Source: Chitinibacter sp. GC72
Lineage (GTDB): Bacteria; Pseudomonadota; Gammaproteobacteria; Burkholderiales; Chitinibacteraceae
Reading direction: 5' to 3'
Length of the DNA stretch: 64,000 bases
Assembly: GCF_009760905.1 (NCBI RefSeq)
Contig: NZ_VIRW01000010.1
Location: 35,388 to 99,387, forward strand
Within the stretch, counting starts at the first letter, position 1. Every line of letters begins with the position of its first letter. The position numbers and the translations under genes are program-made. Shown here in pieces: positions 7,771 to 18,098 of this stretch. The notes under the pieces are model-generated. The model was not told the DNA's origin, ran no database searches, and was given only the letters and a program-made list of their open reading frames with translations.

Positions 7771-9465
7771 ATGCTTTGGTTGCTGGCAATGTCTGTCGCC
7801 GTTTGTGCCTTGCTGCTGGTTTATGCCTGGCGCGCGCGCCGTTTGCGCCAGCGCTATCAGGCGCTGGTTGATAGCATCCCTGATCTGGCCTGGGCCAAAG
7901 ACGCTGATGGCCGTTTTGTAGTGGTCAACCGGGCCTTTTGTGACATCTGGCAAATCAAAGACCCCGCCAGCTTGCTCGGCAAGGACGATTACTTTCTTTC
8001 ACCGCCGCATCTGGCGGCGCAATACAAGGCCGACGATCTCAAGGTGCTGCAATCAGGGCAGGCGATACGCGAAGAACACCCTTTTGATCATGTGATCGAC
8101 GGCAAACGCTGGATGGAACTGATCAAGGTACCGGTGCGCGAGGGGCGGCGAGTGATCGGCACGGCAGGCATAGCCCGTGACATTAGCGAGCGCAAGCAGG
8201 CGCAGGAGCAGCTGCAATGGCTGGCCTGGCACGACCCTTTAACCCAACTGTATAACCGCACCTATCTGGAATTGCAGCTGGCCGCGTGGATCGAGGCCGG
8301 GGCAGGATTTGGTCTGTGGCTGATTGATCTGGACCATTTCAAGCGGATTAATGATGCGCTGGGGCATGCGGCTGGCGATGCCGCGCTGGTGCAAGTGGCC
8401 CAGCGCCTGCAAAGCCTGAATCAACTGGTGTTCCGTCTGGGCGGGGATGAATTTGTTTTACTGGCGCCCACCGAAGAAGCGAGCTGGGTCGATGATCAGT
8501 TGCTGGGCTTTTTAAGCGGGCATATCCAGATTGAAGAGCTTGATTTCCAGCTGGGCTTTACTGCGGGTCGCGTGCAGTTTCCTGCCGATGGCCAGAGCGC
8601 GGGGCAGCTGCTGAAGCACGCCGATATTGCGCTCTATCAGGGCAAGGCCGACGGACGAGGGCAGATTAGCGTGTTTGAGCGGGCAATGGCCAAGTACGCT
8701 GTCCTGCAGCTGGAGCTGGAGCGCGAATTGCGCCAGGCGCTGGCGCGGCAGGAATTCCGGCTGGTCTACCAGCCGCAGATCTGTTTGAGCGATTCGAGCC
8801 TGATCGGCTTTGAAGCACTGATCCGCTGGCATCAGCCGCAACGTGGTGAAGTTAGCCCGGTTGAATTTATTCCGTTTGCCGAGCAAACCGGCATTATTGC
8901 GGCCATCGGCGATTGGGCGCTGGACGAGGCGATTGCACAGGTTCAGGCTTGGGCCTGTGCGGGTTTGGCTGTCGTGCCCGTGGCGGTGAATGTGTCGGCC
9001 TTGCAACTGACCAGTCTGGATTTTGCCGACTCGGTGATTCGCCGCATACACCGGCTGCCGCTTTTTTTGCAGGACAAAATTGTACTGGAGCTGACCGAAT
9101 CAACACTGATGCAGGCTCCATCCTTGCAGTCGCTGCGCACGCTGACGCAAGCGGGGATCGAGGTACATATGGATGATTTTGGTACCGGTTACTCCAATCT
9201 GGCTCAGCTTTCGCGCATGTCCTTGTCCAAGCTGAAATTTGACCGCAGCCTGATCCACAATATTGCCGGCAATCAGGCCGCCCAGCAGGTTTGCCGCGCA
9301 CTGGTCGATCTGGCCTACGCACTGCGGCTGGAAATTGTCGCCGAAGGCGTGGAAACCGAAGCCGAAGCACAATGGCTGCATGCACAAGGCGTACAGCACG
9401 CCCAAGGCTATTGGTTCAGCCGCCCGCTAGAAAAAGACGCCGCTGCAAAATACCTAGGATCTTAA
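7771..9465 (+). CDS. PAS-GGDEF-EAL c-di-GMP signalling protein (564 aa)
   Basis: One N-terminal membrane anchor (residues 1-20) with a basic stop-transfer segment, a PAS domain (about 32-145), a GGDEF domain (about 150-300, intact GGDEF at 224-228) and an EAL domain (about 310-560, EALIRWHQP, DDFGTGYS, KFDRS, AEGVETE). Both catalytic signatures look intact, so it could make or degrade c-di-GMP, with the PAS domain as sensor. It stands alone on the plus strand and is convergent with the lipoprotein gene. The signal sensed is unknown. Confidence 0.93.
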   Translation: MLWLLAMSVAVCALLLVYAWRARRLRQRYQALVDSIPDLAWAKDADGRFVVVNRAFCDIWQIKDPASLLGKDDYFLSPPHLAAQYKADDLKVLQSGQAIREEHPFDHVIDGKRWMELIKVPVREGRRVIGTAGIARDISERKQAQEQLQWLAWHDPLTQLYNRTYLELQLAAWIEAGAGFGLWLIDLDHFKRINDALGHAAGDAALVQVAQRLQSLNQLVFRLGGDEFVLLAPTEEASWVDDQLLGFLSGHIQIEELDFQLGFTAGRVQFPADGQSAGQLLKHADIALYQGKADGRGQISVFERAMAKYAVLQLELERELRQALARQEFRLVYQPQICLSDSSLIGFEALIRWHQPQRGEVSPVEFIPFAEQTGIIAAIGDWALDEAIAQVQAWACAGLAVVPVAVNVSALQLTSLDFADSVIRRIHRLPLFLQDKIVLELTESTLMQAPSLQSLRTLTQAGIEVHMDDFGTGYSNLAQLSRMSLSKLKFDRSLIHNIAGNQAAQQVCRALVDLAYALRLEIVAEGVETEAEAQWLHAQGVQHAQGYWFSRPLEKDAAAKYLGS

Positions 9466-9544
9466 AGGGTAGTGGCTAATCTGGTGCGCTTTAAAATCAA
9501 AAATCAGTGGGTGCTGGCATGGGTTTGCCAAATCTGACACCGTT

Positions 9545-10048
9545 TTAATGCCTTGATGCGAGTGATGCCCAGTCTTGTTTTGGCTGCATTCCCACCGATA
9601 AAATAAATGACTCGAGACCGGAATATAAAGACAGAGGTGGAGTTGCCTTAGTCCCGCTCCATTCAACCTGACCGCATTCAAAGCAAATTTCCATAGAGTC
9701 AATCTTCATCCCTGCGGTGTAAAACTCGAGCCGGTGATGAGCCACGATGATGCAAGAAGGAAATAAATTCTGAGTTTTTGGAGGTAGTGCCTCAATCTTG
9801 GACTTAAACTGATTTTTTTGCTGGTCAGTTAATTTAATTCGCTTGTAAATGATCTCCGTCGATGGGCTGGGGATGCCTGTATTCGCATCAACAAGATCTA
9901 ATGGCGAAGAGTGTTCAACAATTTCAATATGCTCTGCCTTCGTGATTAACTTCCCAAAATCATTCAAGTAGTGCTGGCCTGACTCGTTTCCTTGGGTGCA
10001 AGCGAGTTGCGCGGCAACAGCAAATAGCAAGCAAATCAGCGACTTCAT
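9545..10048 (-). CDS. Predicted lipoprotein of unknown function (167 aa)
   Basis: Not recognised. The start at 10048 gives a clean lipoprotein signal (MKSLICLLFAVAAQLACTQG) with a plausible lipobox ending in Cys17. The mature part is polar, with no clear domain; it contains a CFECG motif with two cysteines. The upstream in-frame extension overlaps the next gene and is rejected. It starts 20 bp after the stop of the large GGDEF-EAL gene on the same strand, so it may be translated from the same message. Confidence 0.6.
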   Translation of the reverse strand: MKSLICLLFAVAAQLACTQGNESGQHYLNDFGKLITKAEHIEIVEHSSPLDLVDANTGIPSPSTEIIYKRIKLTDQQKNQFKSKIEALPPKTQNLFPSCIIVAHHRLEFYTAGMKIDSMEICFECGQVEWSGTKATPPLSLYSGLESFILSVGMQPKQDWASLASRH

Positions 10049-10068
10049 GGCATTATCATGTTCTGTGA

Positions 10069-13000
10069 TTATTGGTTCTGTCCAGTCGCCAGCCATGATT
10101 TTTGCCAGTCGGCGATCTGGCTGGCGGACATGGGTTTGGCGATGCCGTAGCCTTGTGCGTAGCGGCAACCAATCTGGCGCAGGGCGTGGCCGTGTTCTTT
10201 GGTTTCTACGCCTTCAGCGATGACTTCCAGATTAAAGACGGCGGCCAGCTTGATCACGCTCTCGACAATTCCAAGGTCGTCGCTGTCGATCAGCATGTCG
10301 CGAACAAAGCTCTGGTCGATTTTCAGTGTATCAATCGGTAATTTGCGCAGATAGGTCAGTGAGGAGTAGCCGGTGCCAAAATCATCGAGTGCAATTTTCA
10401 CGCCCAGCTCGCGGCAGCGCTCCAGAATGTCCACGGCTTGCGTCATGTCTTCAATCGCTGCCGATTCCAGAATTTCCAGCTCCAGCAATGATCTGGGCAG
10501 CCCGGGGTAGGGGGCAAAGCTTTGCGCCAATTGTTCGTAAAAATACGGTTTAAGCAGGTGGTTGGCGCTGATATTGACGCTGATTTTGAGTGCGCAGCCT
10601 TGCTCTTGCCAGTGCCAGGCCTGTGCTAGCGCGGTCTGGATAACCCAGAGGCCAAAAGCTGCTTCCAGTTCGTTGCCGTGCAAATACGGCAAAAATTCTG
10701 CCGGTGAAAGCAGGCCCTGCTCGGGGTGTTGCCAGCGGATCAAGGACTCGACGCCGATGACGGTATTGTCGAGCAAATCCACCTTGGGTTGATAAAACAG
10801 TTCAAACTGTCCCTCTTGCAGTGCGTATTGCAATTGCTCCAGCCGATACCGGTGTAGTTGAGCCTTACGATCACTTTCCGGATCGAATAATTGATAGCGG
10901 TTTTTGCCCGATTCTTTGGCCAGATACATGGCCTGATCGGCGTGGCGCAGCAGCGTATCCGGGTCGGCATTGTCTTCAGGAAACAGGCTCACGCCGATGC
11001 TGGCCGAAATATTGAGCAGCAGGCCATCGAGCTTGACCGGATGGCTAATGGCTTCCAGTACCCGATCCAGAATCTGGGTGCATTCTTCTGTGTTGTTAAT
11101 TTCAGAAAAAACCAGTGCAAATTCGTCACCACCCAGCCGGGCAATGGTGTCTTCTGCCCGCAAGGTTTCCTGTAGCCGCTCTGTCATGGCGATTAGCAGG
11201 CGATCACCGATGTGATGCCCGTGCCGGTCATTAATCGCTTTAAATCCGTCCAGATCGAGCAGGCAAACTGCGCACGCCAGATTGCTGCGGCTGGAGCGCA
11301 AAATGGCTTGCCGCAACCGGTCTGAAAACAGCAGCCGGTTGGCAATCCCGGTCAGCTTGTCGTAATGGGCCACGCGATCGAGTTCGGCCTCATGTGATTT
11401 GATCATGCTGATGTCGGAAAATAGGCCGACATAGTGTTGTATCTGGCCGGAGGCATCACGTACGGCCGAAATGGACAGCAGCTCGGGGTAGATTTCGCCA
11501 TTTTTGCGCCGGTTCCAGATCTCACCGCGCCAAAAATCGTGTTCATTCAGTGAGGCCCACAGATCGCGGTAAAGCTGCGGATCATTTCTGCTGGATGACA
11601 GAATTCTGGGCGTTTGGCCTATCACTTCCTCAGCTGCATAGCCGGTGATCTGGGTAAAGGCCGAGTTGACCTTGATGATTTTGTTATCAGTGTCCACCAG
11701 CATAATGCCTTCATAGCTGCTGTCAAAGACGATGGCGGCTTCGTTTTGTGCGCGCTCCAGCAGCTTGCGCTCGGTAATGTCGGTATGCGTTCCGGACATG
11801 ATCAGTGGCTGCCCGTGCTGATCCCACTCAACCACGCGCCCGCGTGACAATATCCAGCGCCAATCACCACTTTTGGTTTTGAAGCGCATTTCCACTTCGT
11901 GCAAAGGCGCATGAGCCATCAGATGGCGCTGCACTGAAATCATGGCCAGCTTGAAGTCTTCCGGATGCACCAGCTCTGGCCAGTTTTCAATCCTGACATC
12001 GATCTCTCCCGCCTCGAAACCCAGCATGGTTTCATACCGTTCGCTGACCTGAAATTCATTCGTTTGCAAATTCCAGTCCCAGTAACCCTGATCAGCACCT
12101 TCAATCACGCGCTCAAGTTGGCGTTCGCGCTGTTTGAGCGATAGCTCGGTTTGTTTTTTATCGCTAATGTTCGAGAGCGTGCCAACGATGCGCAGTGGCT
12201 TGGCCTTTTCATCGCGCTGCACGATCTGACCGCGCACCTGTATCCATTGGGCCGGTTCGACAGGCTTATTGAGCCGGCAGTCAAATTCGATCCTGGCGGC
12301 ATTGCCGCTCAGATGTTTTTCGAACATGACGCGGACGTAATCTCTGTCGTCCACGTGGATATTCGCCAGAAAAAACGCCAGATTATGCGTGTCCACCGCC
12401 GCATTCTGGCCGATTAGTTCATCAAATTTTTTCGAGTGGAAAATATAGCCGCTGCGATAATCCCAATCCCAAAAGCCATCGCTGGTGGCGTCAATTACCA
12501 GCTGCAATTGCTGCTGGCTTTTTTGCAGGCGGATTTCCAGCAATTTTTGCTCGGTAATGTCCTGCACCGTACCGCTCAGCCGGATGATTTTTCCAGTGTT
12601 GTCCCGCTGCGCTTCGCCACGGGCGGTGATCCAGCACGCTGTTTTGTCTATCCGCACCAGCTCGGCGGTGCATTCGTAGGGCAGCCCATCCTGCAGACAT
12701 TGCGTGACAGCGGCAGCCAGCCTTTGCCAGCTGTCCCGCGTAAAATAATGTGCTACATCGGGATAGATCAGCGGAGCTAGCTGTGGGGGGCGGCCGTAAA
12801 TCCGGTAAATTTCGTTTGACCAGGTATGCTCATCGGTCTGCAGATTCCAGCTCCAGTTGCCAATGCCGGCCAGTTGTTGCGCCAGCTTGAGTGCAGCTTC
12901 ACTCTCTTGCAGTAACGTATGATTTTTTGTTTGCTCACTGACATCTCGCGCGATGCCGAATATCCCGTTGATATGGCCTTCAGGGTCAAAGGTGGGGCCT

Positions 13001-13953
13001 TTTGTCACGAGGAAGTGGACCGCTTCCGATCCTGGACGCTGTACGTATTCCTCTGCGGTTTGCACCGAGCCTGCCAGCATGACGGCCTGATCGCGCTCGA
13101 TAATCATCCGTGCCGATTCAGGAGCAAACAACTCATGATCGGTATGGCCCAGTAATTGCTGTGGGGTTTTCCCGGCGTAGGCTGCCGCGGCACGATTGAC
13201 CAGCAGGTATTGTCCTTGCCGGTTTTTAACAAAAATGGCGTCTGAAGTGCCCGTAACGACCGATTCAAGCAGATGTTGGTTGAGCTGTATGCGTTTGATG
13301 GAGTGCCGGAGCAAGGCGCTCAGTAGGCTGACCATCAGACCATTTACCAGCAGAAATACCCAGCGAATCAGTAGCGGCGGTTTACTGAAAAAACTCGCTA
13401 CATCCGGTGGCGTACTGATGGCGACAGCCACTGCAGATATCAGCGTGGCCGTCAGCCCAGGTCCCAGTCCACCCAGCAGGGCGCTCACCACAATAGGCAG
13501 AATGAAAAAAATCATCCGTGGGTCATAGTCAGGACCTTCCACGATTTGTTGATGAAAGGCAAACATCGCGCTGGTCATCGCGATGGCAAACACGTAATTG
13601 ATCCAGGCCGGGTAGCGCGGTTTGATGGGCGAGACATCCACGACCGAGTCCAGAAAAGACACGTTGTCTTGCACGGGCCTGTTGCTGGGGGTATTTTTCA
13701 GCGCGACAAAAAACAGTGCGGCACTGGCTAGCACAAAAAATATGCCCTTGATTGTTGAGAGGTAGGCCATCTTGCTAGCGTCAACCATCAGCAATAGCAA
13801 CTGGTCAGAAAGCACAATCCACGCCAGCGCGAGCAGCAGGTAGCTGCTGACTGCGGTCAGGATGTAGCGTTTGCGCTGATTGTGTACGGTCATTACCGGC
13901 GTTTCCTGTGCTGCAAGGCTGATATGGCCATGTTCAGATAGGGTAGTGCTCAC
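10069..13953 (-). CDS. Membrane DUF4118-like multi-PAS GGDEF-EAL protein (1294 aa)
   Basis: Large membrane signalling protein. Hydrophobic segments at about 31-50 and 64-83 are followed by a second membrane block at about 116-210 resembling the KdpD-type DUF4118 region (FILPIVVSALLGGLGPG). Five PAS-type repeats follow at about 216-340, 345-470, 480-605, 610-735 and 740-860. The GGDEF domain (about 870-1030) has intact RLGGDEF. The EAL domain (about 1045-1290) reads ESLIRWQHP at the EAL position and keeps DDFGTGYS, KIDQS and EGVET. Cyclase activity is likely; the Ala-to-Ser change in EAL may still allow activity. Five PAS units suggest integration of several redox or ligand signals. Confidence 0.92.
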   Translation of the reverse strand: MSTTLSEHGHISLAAQETPVMTVHNQRKRYILTAVSSYLLLALAWIVLSDQLLLLMVDASKMAYLSTIKGIFFVLASAALFFVALKNTPSNRPVQDNVSFLDSVVDVSPIKPRYPAWINYVFAIAMTSAMFAFHQQIVEGPDYDPRMIFFILPIVVSALLGGLGPGLTATLISAVAVAISTPPDVASFFSKPPLLIRWVFLLVNGLMVSLLSALLRHSIKRIQLNQHLLESVVTGTSDAIFVKNRQGQYLLVNRAAAAYAGKTPQQLLGHTDHELFAPESARMIIERDQAVMLAGSVQTAEEYVQRPGSEAVHFLVTKGPTFDPEGHINGIFGIARDVSEQTKNHTLLQESEAALKLAQQLAGIGNWSWNLQTDEHTWSNEIYRIYGRPPQLAPLIYPDVAHYFTRDSWQRLAAAVTQCLQDGLPYECTAELVRIDKTACWITARGEAQRDNTGKIIRLSGTVQDITEQKLLEIRLQKSQQQLQLVIDATSDGFWDWDYRSGYIFHSKKFDELIGQNAAVDTHNLAFFLANIHVDDRDYVRVMFEKHLSGNAARIEFDCRLNKPVEPAQWIQVRGQIVQRDEKAKPLRIVGTLSNISDKKQTELSLKQRERQLERVIEGADQGYWDWNLQTNEFQVSERYETMLGFEAGEIDVRIENWPELVHPEDFKLAMISVQRHLMAHAPLHEVEMRFKTKSGDWRWILSRGRVVEWDQHGQPLIMSGTHTDITERKLLERAQNEAAIVFDSSYEGIMLVDTDNKIIKVNSAFTQITGYAAEEVIGQTPRILSSSRNDPQLYRDLWASLNEHDFWRGEIWNRRKNGEIYPELLSISAVRDASGQIQHYVGLFSDISMIKSHEAELDRVAHYDKLTGIANRLLFSDRLRQAILRSSRSNLACAVCLLDLDGFKAINDRHGHHIGDRLLIAMTERLQETLRAEDTIARLGGDEFALVFSEINNTEECTQILDRVLEAISHPVKLDGLLLNISASIGVSLFPEDNADPDTLLRHADQAMYLAKESGKNRYQLFDPESDRKAQLHRYRLEQLQYALQEGQFELFYQPKVDLLDNTVIGVESLIRWQHPEQGLLSPAEFLPYLHGNELEAAFGLWVIQTALAQAWHWQEQGCALKISVNISANHLLKPYFYEQLAQSFAPYPGLPRSLLELEILESAAIEDMTQAVDILERCRELGVKIALDDFGTGYSSLTYLRKLPIDTLKIDQSFVRDMLIDSDDLGIVESVIKLAAVFNLEVIAEGVETKEHGHALRQIGCRYAQGYGIAKPMSASQIADWQKSWLATGQNQ

Positions 13954-14005
13954 GCAAATATAGGCTCATTTCAGCGTGTCAATCGGATTGACTCTGATGC
14001 TGGTG

Positions 14006-14054
14006 GGGTATGGCTATAGAGGGTGTGATTTATAAAGGTTACACGAGTATACCC
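14006..14054. terminator. GGGTAT...ATACCC inverted repeat after chemoreceptor gene
   Basis: GGGTAT at 14006-14011 and ATACCC at 14049-14054 face each other across about 37 nt. It lies 18 bp past the chemoreceptor stop on the minus strand. The arms are shorter and less perfect than in the related hairpins at 549 and 6260, so the call is tentative. Confidence 0.35.
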
Positions 14055-14072
14055 TTGTTGTTTTTGTGAAAT

Positions 14073-15653
14073 TTACAGCGATTGCTCAAAATGCTTTACC
14101 AGTGCATTGAGCGCGCTGGCGGTGCTGGCCATTTGCGTGCTAGCGGTGCCGATAATGTGTACGCTCTCGTTGTTCTGATCGGTCAATGCACTCATTTTTT
14201 CCATATTCACCGCCACTTCGCTGGCGGCCTGTTTTTGCTGCTCCAGCATGCGGGCAATATCACCCGCCGAGCTGGCCACACCTTGCGCCGACCGATTGAT
14301 ATTGGCCAGGTCCTGATGGTTGCTTTCGATCAGGCGGTTATTGTCCAGCATTTGCACCATGACCTGATTCATCACTTCATAGGCCGTGCGCGATTGCGCC
14401 AGCACCCGCTCGCTGAGCGCTTCAATGCCTTGCGTGCTACTGGTGGTGCGCTCGGCCAGGTGGCGAACTTCGTCGGCCACCACGGCAAAACCACGTCCTT
14501 GCTCGCCAGCGCGGGCCGCTTCGATGGCGGCATTGAGCGCCAGCAGATTGGTTTGCGCTGCCACATCCTTGATGGTCTGGCTCATTTGCTGGATGGAATT
14601 GATTTCGCTGGTCAGCTGGCCGATTTCTTTTTGCGCCTGCCGCATTTGGTTTTCAAACTGCTGGCTGGTGGCCAGCGTATGTTTCATGCTTTGCATGCCG
14701 TGATTGGCCAGCTCAAGCGTGCTGGCGGCGTATTCGGAGCTGCGCTCGGTGGCGTCGGCGATCTCGCTCACCGATACGGTGAGCTCCTCCAGCGTGGCGG
14801 CCACGCTGGCAATGCCGTCGCTATTTTGTTGAAAACGGCCCACAACCCGGTCGACTTCCAGTTTCAGCTCGTCAGTTTCGCGGTCTACTGTGGCGGAGGA
14901 GGACACCACATCGGCCATAATCGCCCTGAGATTCACTTTGGTCGAATGCATCGCCATCAGCAGGCGGTGAAATTCCTGTGCGGCATGGTTATCGAGCTCG
15001 AATTTGAAATCGCCTTCGCCGAGTTTTTCCAGCGCAGTTTCCAGCTGGGCAATCGGTGCTTTGATCGCGGTACAAATCCACCAGAGCAGCGCCGACGACG
15101 TCAGTAGCGCTGCGGCCAGCCCCCAGTACGGCGCATTGAGCAAGTGCCCGCCCAGAGCCAGCAGACTGGGAACGATGGCTGCCACAATCAGGCGTAGCGA
15201 TAACGCGCTCTGATGCGTATAGCGCGTGTTTGGAAAGCCCTGCTGGCCGGATTTGACCGACTGATAAAGTTGCTCGGCGGCGCGGATTTGCGCGGTACTG
15301 GGTTTGCTGCGAACCGACATATAGCCGACTTTTCGGCCATTTTCGGTCAGCGGGCTAACATAGGCGTCCACCCAGTAAAAGCCGCCATCTTTCGAGCGGT
15401 TTTTCACCAGCCCGCGCCATGGCAAGCCCGCCTTGATTGTGTGCCACAGATCGGCAAAGGCCTCAAGCGGCATATCCGGGTGGCGAACAATATTATGCGG
15501 CTGGCCAATCAGCTCTTCTTTGCGATAGCCACTGATCTTGATAAACGCCGGATTGGCGTAGGTGATATTGCCGCTTAAATCGGTCTTGGTCACGATGGGC
15601 TGCTTTTCGTCCAGATGGTATTCGGTGTGCGTGACGGGCTGATTGTTTCGCAT
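14073..15653 (-). CDS. PAS-containing methyl-accepting chemotaxis protein, Aer-like (526 aa)
   Basis: Energy-taxis-type receptor. The N-terminal PAS domain (about 15-120) has the Aer pattern [22 protein letters not shown] and WRGLVKNR. Two close hydrophobic segments at about 150-195 anchor it with little or no periplasmic domain. A HAMP-like stretch and the cytoplasmic signalling helix follow, with the MCP hairpin tip ([33 protein letters not shown]). Aer receptors bind FAD and follow the redox state of the respiratory chain; FAD binding here is inferred. No che genes are nearby. Confidence 0.92.
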   Translation of the reverse strand: MRNNQPVTHTEYHLDEKQPIVTKTDLSGNITYANPAFIKISGYRKEELIGQPHNIVRHPDMPLEAFADLWHTIKAGLPWRGLVKNRSKDGGFYWVDAYVSPLTENGRKVGYMSVRSKPSTAQIRAAEQLYQSVKSGQQGFPNTRYTHQSALSLRLIVAAIVPSLLALGGHLLNAPYWGLAAALLTSSALLWWICTAIKAPIAQLETALEKLGEGDFKFELDNHAAQEFHRLLMAMHSTKVNLRAIMADVVSSSATVDRETDELKLEVDRVVGRFQQNSDGIASVAATLEELTVSVSEIADATERSSEYAASTLELANHGMQSMKHTLATSQQFENQMRQAQKEIGQLTSEINSIQQMSQTIKDVAAQTNLLALNAAIEAARAGEQGRGFAVVADEVRHLAERTTSSTQGIEALSERVLAQSRTAYEVMNQVMVQMLDNNRLIESNHQDLANINRSAQGVASSAGDIARMLEQQKQAASEVAVNMEKMSALTDQNNESVHIIGTASTQMASTASALNALVKHFEQSL

Positions 15654-16062
15654 GGTGTCTTGAGCTCGAAGATGGATTTTGTGTTACACGTGTTGCAGGG
15701 CAGCATGAATGGCAGCAGTTCAATTTTTGCCGATCAGCGGTGAAAAGCAAGCTTTAGCTGCTGCCTTGTTGAGTTTTGCGTGTATGGATGCGCTTTTTGC
15801 GCAGTGCCCTAGGGCCAGTTATGTTGGGTTGGCAGAATTGCAAACCGTTGCTGTATTTCATTCTATGCCAGTACCGGGTAATACAGCATCAGGATAAACG
15901 ACGACAGACACGGCGCAATACCCGTGTGCGATACCGAGCTCCAATATGGGCAGGCCTACCTCTTTATAGTGTGTTTGCTGGCGTGCTTTTCTGATCTGGA
16001 ACAAGAATGATCCTCATTGCCCTGCTTAAGATGGGCTTATCTTTCTCATCCGGTTCTTCATC
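15654..16062. other. Intergenic region, no gene seen
   Basis: A 409-bp region between the divergent chemoreceptor and nnrS genes. Short frames are present, but none has a convincing ribosome site or recognisable product. I looked for an FNR/DNR-like TTGAT-N4-ATCAA box upstream of nnrS and did not find a good match. Confidence 0.5.
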
Positions 16063-17307
16063 ATGCCCCGATTCAATTTGCGCAGCCCCTTATTGCAAGC
16101 GCCGCATCGACTGGGGTTTCTGGCTGGGGGCGTTTTGCTGCTGGCTAGCCTGCTGGTATGGGCGCTGGAAATGCTCAGCCGTAGCGCGGGATTCAGTCTG
16201 ACGCTGGGTCAGGAAATCGGTCATCAGGTGGGGATACCGGCCATGCTCTGGCACGGCTATCTGATGATTTACGGTTTTTTTCCCTTGTTTATGCTGGGGT
16301 TTATTTATACCGCTGGTCCGCGCTGGCTGAATGTGCCCAGCCCAAGCCGGCGGCAATACGTGCCGGTGTTGCTGCTGTTTGCCATGGGTAGCGTGCTCGA
16401 TATCTTGGGGCGCTGGTTACCGGCGTGCATGCTGGTCGGTGTTGCGTGCCATGCGTTGGCCTGGCTGGCTGGCGCGCTGATCTGGTGCCGCGCCGTCTGG
16501 CGTAGCCCGGTACCGGATAAAACGCACGCACTGCTGATCGCCATTGCCTTTGCGCTGGGTGGTGCGGGCATGCTGGCTGCTTGGGCCGGTTTTGCGCTGG
16601 GGCAGGTGACTGGCTGGCGCTTGAGCATCACACTGGGCGTGTGGGGTTTTCTGCTGCCGGTGTTTCTGGTGGTGAGCCACCGGATGATTCCCTTCTTTTC
16701 CGCAAATGTTTTACAGCCTCCGCAATCTCCACAGCCCTATATCGCCTGGCGTCCGCTGAGCCTGCTATATACCCTGGGTGGGTTATTGCTGCTGCGTATC
16801 ATTCTGGAATACCTCCAGCTCAATACCCTACTGGCTGATCTGCCGTTGGCGGTGGGTTTGCTCTACACCAGCTGGCGCTGGCAATTGCGCCGCTCTTTTC
16901 AGGTCAAGCTGCTGGCCATGTTGCACGCAGCATTTGCCTGGGCAGGGCTGGGCATGACTCTGTTTGTGGTCAGTGATGTATTGCAACTGCTAGGGCAGCC
17001 CGGGTTGGGTTTTGCGCCGCTGCACGCGCTGACACTGGGTTTTTTCTGCACCATGCTGCTGGCTTTTGTCACGCGGGTCACGCTGGGGCATTCGGGGCGG
17101 CCTTTGCTCGCGGGCGGGGTGGCGTGGGTGGCTTACTGGGCCATGCATGGCGTGGCGCTGGCGCGCGTGCTGGGCGAAATCATCCCCGCCTGGCAGGGGG
17201 TGCTGTATCTCTTGGCCGCACTGGCTGCCGGGATAGCGGTTGCGGCGTGGTCTAGGGTTTATCTGCCGATGTACTGGCAGGCCCGAGCCGACGGACAGCC
17301 AGGCTGA
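16063..17307 (+). CDS. nnrS: NnrS family heme/copper membrane protein (414 aa)
   Basis: Polytopic inner-membrane protein with about 12 hydrophobic segments. Family features are WHGYLMIYGFFPLFMLGF near residues 63-82 and SHRMIPFF near 206, with conserved histidines that in NnrS proteins are thought to bind heme and copper. NnrS genes are usually part of nitric-oxide or nitrogen-oxide responses and protect cells against NO-linked stress. It precedes the ccm cluster on the same strand, with 131 bp between, and shares the window with a nitrate reductase operon, which fits this role. Confidence 0.9.
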   Translation: MPRFNLRSPLLQAPHRLGFLAGGVLLLASLLVWALEMLSRSAGFSLTLGQEIGHQVGIPAMLWHGYLMIYGFFPLFMLGFIYTAGPRWLNVPSPSRRQYVPVLLLFAMGSVLDILGRWLPACMLVGVACHALAWLAGALIWCRAVWRSPVPDKTHALLIAIAFALGGAGMLAAWAGFALGQVTGWRLSITLGVWGFLLPVFLVVSHRMIPFFSANVLQPPQSPQPYIAWRPLSLLYTLGGLLLLRIILEYLQLNTLLADLPLAVGLLYTSWRWQLRRSFQVKLLAMLHAAFAWAGLGMTLFVVSDVLQLLGQPGLGFAPLHALTLGFFCTMLLAFVTRVTLGHSGRPLLAGGVAWVAYWAMHGVALARVLGEIIPAWQGVLYLLAALAAGIAVAAWSRVYLPMYWQARADGQPG

Positions 17308-17376
17308 TTCATGATTCTGAGGCCGGATAGGGCAGGATAGGAGCGCGGGAGTACCTCGAACGGGGTAGTCGTTAAT

Positions 17377-17389
17377 CCCCAAATTGGGG
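17377..17389. promoter_or_regulatory. 13-bp near-perfect palindrome upstream of ccmA
   Basis: CCCCAAATTGGGG (arms CCCCAA and TTGGGG around one base) lies about 50 bp before the ccmA start. It could be an operator for the ccm operon or the tip of a small hairpin after nnrS. No regulator family is assigned. Confidence 0.3.
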
Positions 17390-17438
17390 CGGCGCGGTCG
17401 GGGTAAACTCGTAGCAAATGAGTGATCGCGGGGGCAAT

Positions 17439-18098
17439 ATGTTGCAGGTGCAGAATCTCGCGGCTGCGCGAGGCGGGCGGGTGCTGTTTTCCGGCTTGAG
17501 CTTTACGCTGCTCGCCGGGCAGTGCCTGCATGTGCAGGGCGCAAATGGCGTCGGAAAAACGTCCTTGCTCAAAATGCTGGCGGGTTTATCGCCATCGCCT
17601 GTGGGCCGCGTTAGCTGGCAAGACAAAAGCTACGCCGAGTGGGGCGATGATTTGGGCGCGCAACTGCACTATCTGGGCCATCGTGACGCACTGAAAGACA
17701 CGCTCAGCCCGCTGGAAAACCTGCTGATTGGCGCGCGCCTGCATGGTGTTCGGCTGACGGAACACACTGCGCTGCAGGTACTGCAGCGGGTCGGGCTGGC
17801 CTGCCATGCCGATTTGCCGGTGCGCCAGCTCTCGCAAGGACAAAAACGCCGTGCCACGCTGGCCCGCTGTCTGGCCCTGCCACGCCCGATCTGGATTATG
17901 GATGAACCCTGGGTCGGTCTTGATCTGGCCGGGCAGGCCGAGCTGGGCGCATGGATTGCAGCTCATTTGAATAGTGGGGGTATTGCCATACTGACCTCGC
18001 ATCAATTGCTGCCAGAGCAAATACCCAGTGTGAGTATTTTGGCGCTACATGCCCCCAACGCCGCAACCGCCGTGCCGGAGGCTGCATGGGCGTGCTGA
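17439..18098 (+). CDS. ccmA: CcmA, heme exporter ATP-binding subunit (219 aa)
   Basis: ABC ATPase of cytochrome c maturation system I, which with CcmB drives release of holo-CcmE from CcmCD. The Walker A GANGVGKTS is at about residues 34-42, the signature is LSQGQKRR and the Walker B is IWIMDEP. The N-terminus MLQVQNLAAARGG matches CcmA homologues, so the ATG at 17439 is preferred over the in-frame ATG at 17418. It opens the ccmABCDEFGHI cluster and overlaps ccmB by 13 bp. Confidence 0.95.
   Translation: MLQVQNLAAARGGRVLFSGLSFTLLAGQCLHVQGANGVGKTSLLKMLAGLSPSPVGRVSWQDKSYAEWGDDLGAQLHYLGHRDALKDTLSPLENLLIGARLHGVRLTEHTALQVLQRVGLACHADLPVRQLSQGQKRRATLARCLALPRPIWIMDEPWVGLDLAGQAELGAWIAAHLNSGGIAILTSHQLLPEQIPSVSILALHAPNAATAVPEAAWAC

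Noticed and set aside
14082..15107. Long frame opposite the chemoreceptor gene
   Set aside because: Shadow frame of the receptor with no family features.
15997..16062. Possible FNR/DNR site upstream of nnrS
   Set aside because: No TTGAT-N4-ATCAA-like sequence with acceptable match was found.
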